Positions 6,389 through 9,064 of a DNA stretch of 9,064 nt are shown in pieces (within the stretch, counting starts at the first letter, position 1; the number at the start of each line of letters is the position of its first letter). The notes under the pieces were generated by a model. That model searched no databases and had not been told where the DNA came from. It was given only the letters and a program-made list of their open reading frames with translations. Origin of the DNA: Deltaproteobacteria bacterium (lineage in GTDB: Bacteria; Lernaellota; Lernaellaia; JACKCT01). The position numbers were made by a program, and so were the translations under genes. The DNA lies in the NCBI GenBank assembly GCA_020633895.1, contig JACKCT010000042.1, positions 1 to 9,064 on the forward strand, given 5' to 3'.

Positions 6389-6526
6389 CAGAGCCCCGAC
6401 CTGCCTGTCCCGCCGTAGCCTTGGCGGAGGAGGATGAGGGAGGGGTCGTCGAGCGGTGCGAAGCGACAAACAACGAATGACTTTTGACGGGGCGTGGCCA
6501 ACCGCTCACTACAGTTTGCGGCTCTG
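6389..6526 (-). repeat. Palindromic intergenic repeat, right copy (inverted relative to 5154)
   Basis: It runs from CAGAGCCCCG (6389-6398) to GCGGCTCTG (6518-6526), so both ends have the same outward pentamer CAGAG/CTCTG and the whole looks like one complete element. Bases 6440-6526 are the inverted 87-bp copy of 5154-5240. The inner left part carries GCCGTAGCCTTGGCG (6412-6426), which is also found inverted in the 163-382 element. Confidence 0.65.
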
Positions 6527-6558
6527 TCAGGGCGTCATCGTTTCTGACATCGAACGCG

Positions 6559-7485
6559 TCACATCTTCTTCACCGGCTTCTTGGCCTTGGTGTCGATGGC
6601 CTTGGCGGTTTTGGACTGGCGGACGGCGGGGGCTTTCTTCGCCGGAGTTTTTTCGGCGGTCGACTTGCGCTTGGGCGCGGCCTTGGGCGGCGTCTTCGTC
6701 GATTTCTTGGCGATGGCCTCCGCCTTGGGCGATGCCTTGGAACGGGATGACGGAGCGGCCGTCTTCTTTACGGCCGACTTCGCCGCCGGCTTGGCGGGCG
6801 CCTCGGGGGCCTTGGCCGGTTCTCCACGCCCCTGACGCACCCCGTCTCGGAAAGATTCGACCGTTTTTTTGGCGTCATCGAAGAGACGATCAGACGATCG
6901 GCGGATCGCCTCGGCCCAATCCTTGGCATCTTTTTTGTCGAATTCGCGGGAAATGTCCTTGAGCTTGCCTTCGCCCTGGGCCCACAGCTTGCCCGCCTCC
7001 TCGCCGGTCTGGCGGGCCTCCTGATAGACCGCCTTCATCGCCTTTTCGGTCACGGAACGCCCGGCGAGTTTTTCGACGAAGTAATAGTCGATCACCCGGC
7101 CCATCGCGAACGTGGTCCCGTAAACCACCGGCACGGCGATCAGCGATCCCAGGCCCGGAATGATTTTCGCGGCGGAGACGGCCAGTTGCCGCGCGATCAG
7201 CCCCATGCCGACAAGCCCCAGGATTTCCTTAATGATTTCATTCATTTCCTGGCGACTGACCTGCACGCCGCGCACCCGCCCGATCTTGTAGCCCATGTAG
7301 GCCTGGATGGGCGTGAGCACCAGCATATCGCCCAAGGGGATCGGCAGAATCGCCAGCGCCGCGCATCCCGCGGACACGATTTTGACGATCGCCTCCACCT
7401 TTTCGTCGGTCGAAAGCTTGTCGTTATTTTCCACCTCGAACAGCTCGGCGGAGAGTTTCTTTTCCAGATCGTCCAGGACAGCCAT
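6559..7485 (-). CDS. DUF697 membrane protein with histone H1-like basic tail
   Basis: The 308-aa protein has a DUF697-like domain at about 30-140: a hydrophobic stretch with PIPLGDMLVLTPIQAYMGYKI (48-68), then QVSRQEMNEIIKEILGLVGMG, ARQLAVSAAKIIPGLGSLIA (98-117) and TTFAMGRVIDYYF (124-136). DUF697 proteins are membrane-associated, often linked to GTPases, and have no settled function. Residues 140-222 are highly charged, probably helical and soluble (DRLFDDAKKTVESFRDGVRQ). Residues 223-308 are a low-complexity tail of Ala, Lys, Pro, Ser and Thr (AKPAAKSAVKKTAAP type, ending KKPVKKM), like bacterial histone H1-like domains that bind DNA or other polyanions. A TTG two codons upstream is too close to the GAGG ribosome site; ATG 7485 has it seven bases away. 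The gene is divergent from the transporter across 111 bp. Confidence 0.8.
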   Translation of the reverse strand: MAVLDDLEKKLSAELFEVENNDKLSTDEKVEAIVKIVSAGCAALAILPIPLGDMLVLTPIQAYMGYKIGRVRGVQVSRQEMNEIIKEILGLVGMGLIARQLAVSAAKIIPGLGSLIAVPVVYGTTFAMGRVIDYYFVEKLAGRSVTEKAMKAVYQEARQTGEEAGKLWAQGEGKLKDISREFDKKDAKDWAEAIRRSSDRLFDDAKKTVESFRDGVRQGRGEPAKAPEAPAKPAAKSAVKKTAAPSSRSKASPKAEAIAKKSTKTPPKAAPKRKSTAEKTPAKKAPAVRQSKTAKAIDTKAKKPVKKM

Positions 7486-7530
7486 GATCAAACCTCGTCA
7501 AAGAAGGGAAAGTCGGGGAATTTGGGCGAC

Positions 7531-7560
7531 TTGACGGGCGTTTTGCCTCGGGTCCATGAT
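7531..7560 (+). promoter_or_regulatory. Candidate promoter of the DASS transporter gene, with an inverted repeat at its -35
   Basis: TTGACG (7531-7536) and CATGAT (7555-7560) are separated by 18 bp and lie 37 bp before the start codon, a plausible sigma70-type promoter. An inverted repeat AAGTCG (7510-7515) / CGACTT (7527-7532) runs into the -35 and could be an operator. Both are weak, unverified signals. Confidence 0.35.
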
Positions 7561-7596
7561 ACGCGCGTTTTTCGCCCCCAGTCGGGAGTCGTATCG

Positions 7597-9030
7597 ATGC
7601 GGGTCTGGAACCCTGAGGCGGCCACGCAGCCGGCGCATTCGCCTCTGTTCGTACGATACCATTTTTTCTTCATCCTGCTATTCACCACGATTGCAACGGC
7701 GGTGGCGTTTTCTCCCACGCCCGAAGGTCTCACGATACAAGGCCAGCGGGCGATCGGCATCTTCACCCTGTGCGTCAGTTTCTGGGTCACGGCGGTCATT
7801 CCGCTGCAAATCACGTCGATCATCGCCATCATCATGCTGCCGATGCTGGGCATCATGGATTCGGACCAGGCCTTCGCCCTTTTCGGCAACAAGGCGGTGT
7901 TTTTCATCCTGGGCGCGTTCATCATCTCGGCGGTCATCGTCGATTCGGGCCTTTCTTCCCGGGCGACGTATTTCGTCCTGTCCCGATTCGCTTTTTCCGC
8001 CAGGGCGCTTCGAACGGCCATTATAATTTTCGCCGCATTTTCCAGTTGCTGGATGAGCGAGCACGCCGTGGCGGCCATGCTTTTTCCCATTGTGATGAGC
8101 ATCGTCAAGGCCCTGGGGCTCAAGCCCTTTCAGGACCGTTTCGGCATGAGCTTCTTTTTCGCCATGGCCTGGGGATGCGTGATCGGCGGGATCACCACCT
8201 ATCTGGGCGGTGCGCGAAACCTGCTGGCCGTGGGCATTTTGCATGAGCAGACGGGCGTGACGATCAGCTTTGTGGACTGGGCCAAGGCTTCCACGCCGTT
8301 GGTGGGGGTGCTGCTGACCTTCGCCCTGGCGTTTTTGCATTTCGGGTATCCGGCCACGGATGTGAACATGAAGGCCGTCTCCGAATCCCTCAAGCACAAG
8401 TCCGACTCCCTGGGCCCCTTCACCCGGCGGGAGAAGGGCGTGGCGATCGTGACGCTGGTAACGATCTTCTGCTGGGTGGTTTTCCACGACATCGTGGGTC
8501 TGGCGACGATGGCCCTGGCGTCCGTGGCGATGCTTTTCATTCTGCGTCTGACGGAATGGGACACGGTGGAGCAGTCGGTCAACTGGGGCGTCATTCTCAT
8601 GTACGGCGGCGCGATCGCCCTGGGCAGCGCCCTGTCGTCCACCGGCGCGGCCGAGTGGGTCGTGGACAAAACCTTCGGCGCCGCGGATCTCTCGTCGTTC
8701 ACGCTGATCGTCATGCTCGGCGCCATGTCGCTGATCCTGACCGAGTTCATCAGCAACGCGGCGGTCGTCTCCGTGCTCATGCCCGTGGCGCTGGGTCTGG
8801 CTCACACTCGCGGCATCTCGCCCCAGCTTATGGCGTTCACCATCGCGTTGCCGTCGGGCCTGTCGTACGTGCTGCCCATGGGCACGCCAGCCACCGCCAT
8901 CGCCTATTCCTCCGGCTACATGACGCAAAAAGACTTCATGTCCGCCGGACCCGTCATGGCCATGGTCAGCCTCATCACCTTCGCCCTGGTCGCCAAGTAC
9001 TACTGGCCGTTGATCGGCTACAGCATGTAG
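7597..9030 (+). CDS. DASS/SLC13-type anion symporter with altered SNT motifs
   Basis: The 477-aa product has about a dozen hydrophobic segments and the two-fold inverted plan of divalent anion:Na+ symporters. First half: VFFILGAFIISAVIVDSGL (101-119), a helical hairpin with SCWMSEHAVAAMLFPI (150-165), and GGITTYLGGARNLLAVG (197-213). Second half: MYGGAIALGSAL (335-346), TEFISNAAVVSVLMPVALG (382-400) and LPMGTPATAIAYSSGYMTQKDFMSAG (from 426). In typical members both hairpins carry Ser-Asn-Thr, which binds Na+ and substrate carboxylates; here they read SEH (154-156) and SNA (386-388). Ion coupling and substrate may therefore differ from dicarboxylate or sulfate carriers. ATG 7597 follows GGGAG by eight bases and precedes a short cytoplasmic N-terminus. 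Length is normal. It is probably monocistronic, as a repeat starts right after the stop. Confidence 0.85.
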   Translation: MRVWNPEAATQPAHSPLFVRYHFFFILLFTTIATAVAFSPTPEGLTIQGQRAIGIFTLCVSFWVTAVIPLQITSIIAIIMLPMLGIMDSDQAFALFGNKAVFFILGAFIISAVIVDSGLSSRATYFVLSRFAFSARALRTAIIIFAAFSSCWMSEHAVAAMLFPIVMSIVKALGLKPFQDRFGMSFFFAMAWGCVIGGITTYLGGARNLLAVGILHEQTGVTISFVDWAKASTPLVGVLLTFALAFLHFGYPATDVNMKAVSESLKHKSDSLGPFTRREKGVAIVTLVTIFCWVVFHDIVGLATMALASVAMLFILRLTEWDTVEQSVNWGVILMYGGAIALGSALSSTGAAEWVVDKTFGAADLSSFTLIVMLGAMSLILTEFISNAAVVSVLMPVALGLAHTRGISPQLMAFTIALPSGLSYVLPMGTPATAIAYSSGYMTQKDFMSAGPVMAMVSLITFALVAKYYWPLIGYSM

Positions 9031-9035
9031 CGCGC

Positions 9036-9064
9036 GTCGGGGCTCTGATTCCTCGATATCATTT
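9036..9064 (-). repeat. Start of another palindromic repeat copy, cut by the window edge
   Basis: GTCGGGGCTCTG (9036-9047) is the exact complement of 6389-6400, the end of the right-hand repeat element. It begins five bases after the transporter stop codon. ATTCCTCG follows, recalling the GTCATTCCG-type flanks of the other copies. The rest is outside the window. Confidence 0.4.

Larger units (their letters stand above)
6214..6558. other. Repeat-rich intergenic region (345 bp) upstream of the peptidase gene
   Basis: No gene is supported here. TTGTCATCCCGCGCGAAT (6271-6288) resembles the GTCATTCCGAACGC end of the 163-382 element. After it come the repeat at 6327-6353, a second CAGAGCCCCG start at 6389 and the inverted copy ending at 6526. 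The peptidase promoter should lie in 6214-6330 on the complement; I cannot pick out convincing hexamers. Confidence 0.5.

Noticed and set aside
5154-6526. Insertion sequence with the 87-bp repeats as terminal inverted repeats
   Set aside because: The enclosed gene is a peptidase, not a transposase. I see no target duplication, and further copies of the repeat occur inside and outside the interval.
7678-8928. 416-codon minus-strand open frame opposite the transporter
   Set aside because: The predicted product is extremely His/Asp/Arg-rich, an artefact of reading a membrane protein gene backwards; the plus strand encodes a full DASS protein.

Overview
The window is GC-rich bacterial DNA with eight protein-coding genes, one of them cut by the left edge. 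The organism was probably Gram-negative: it encodes a typical lipoprotein, an anchored SGNH hydrolase and a DASS-type symporter, and it carries small palindromic repeats between genes. The repeats, with cores like CAGAGCCGCGACCGTAAG, remind me of those seen in Planctomycetota and other large-genome environmental lineages. That is recollection, not proof, and no marker gene here fixes the taxon.

Layout. Bases 1-143 (minus strand) are the start of a DUF1015 protein. Bases 144-469 hold a 220-bp structured repeat with inverted ends and a probable terminator. Bases 470-2189 (minus) are a tight two-gene unit: a PseG/SpsG-like nucleotide-sugar hydrolase fold without the usual active-site His, then an unrecognised 218-aa protein. 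Bases 2190-2511 are a divergent intergenic region with a hairpin repeat. Bases 2512-5036 (plus) encode a membrane-anchored SGNH hydrolase and a lipoprotein built like a 5'-nucleotidase/metallophosphatase but lacking its metal-binding histidines. A second copy of the 44-bp hairpin repeat follows. Bases 5239-6213 (minus) encode a P1-family (DmpA/NylC-like) self-cleaving aminopeptidase or amidohydrolase. Two 87-bp inverted copies of a palindromic repeat bracket it, and one of them supplies its stop codon. Bases 6559-7485 (minus) encode a DUF697 membrane protein with a histone H1-like Lys/Ala/Pro tail. Bases 7597-9030 (plus) encode a DASS/SLC13-type transporter with altered SNT motifs. The last bases start another copy of the palindromic repeat.

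The genes do not form one pathway. Two co-directional pairs look functional: PseG-like plus unknown (cytoplasmic sugar chemistry) and SGNH plus lipoprotein (cell envelope). No defence system, phage, CRISPR array or RNA gene is visible. The more unusual signals are (i) a layered family of structured intergenic repeats and (ii) three recognisable folds whose signature residues have been replaced.
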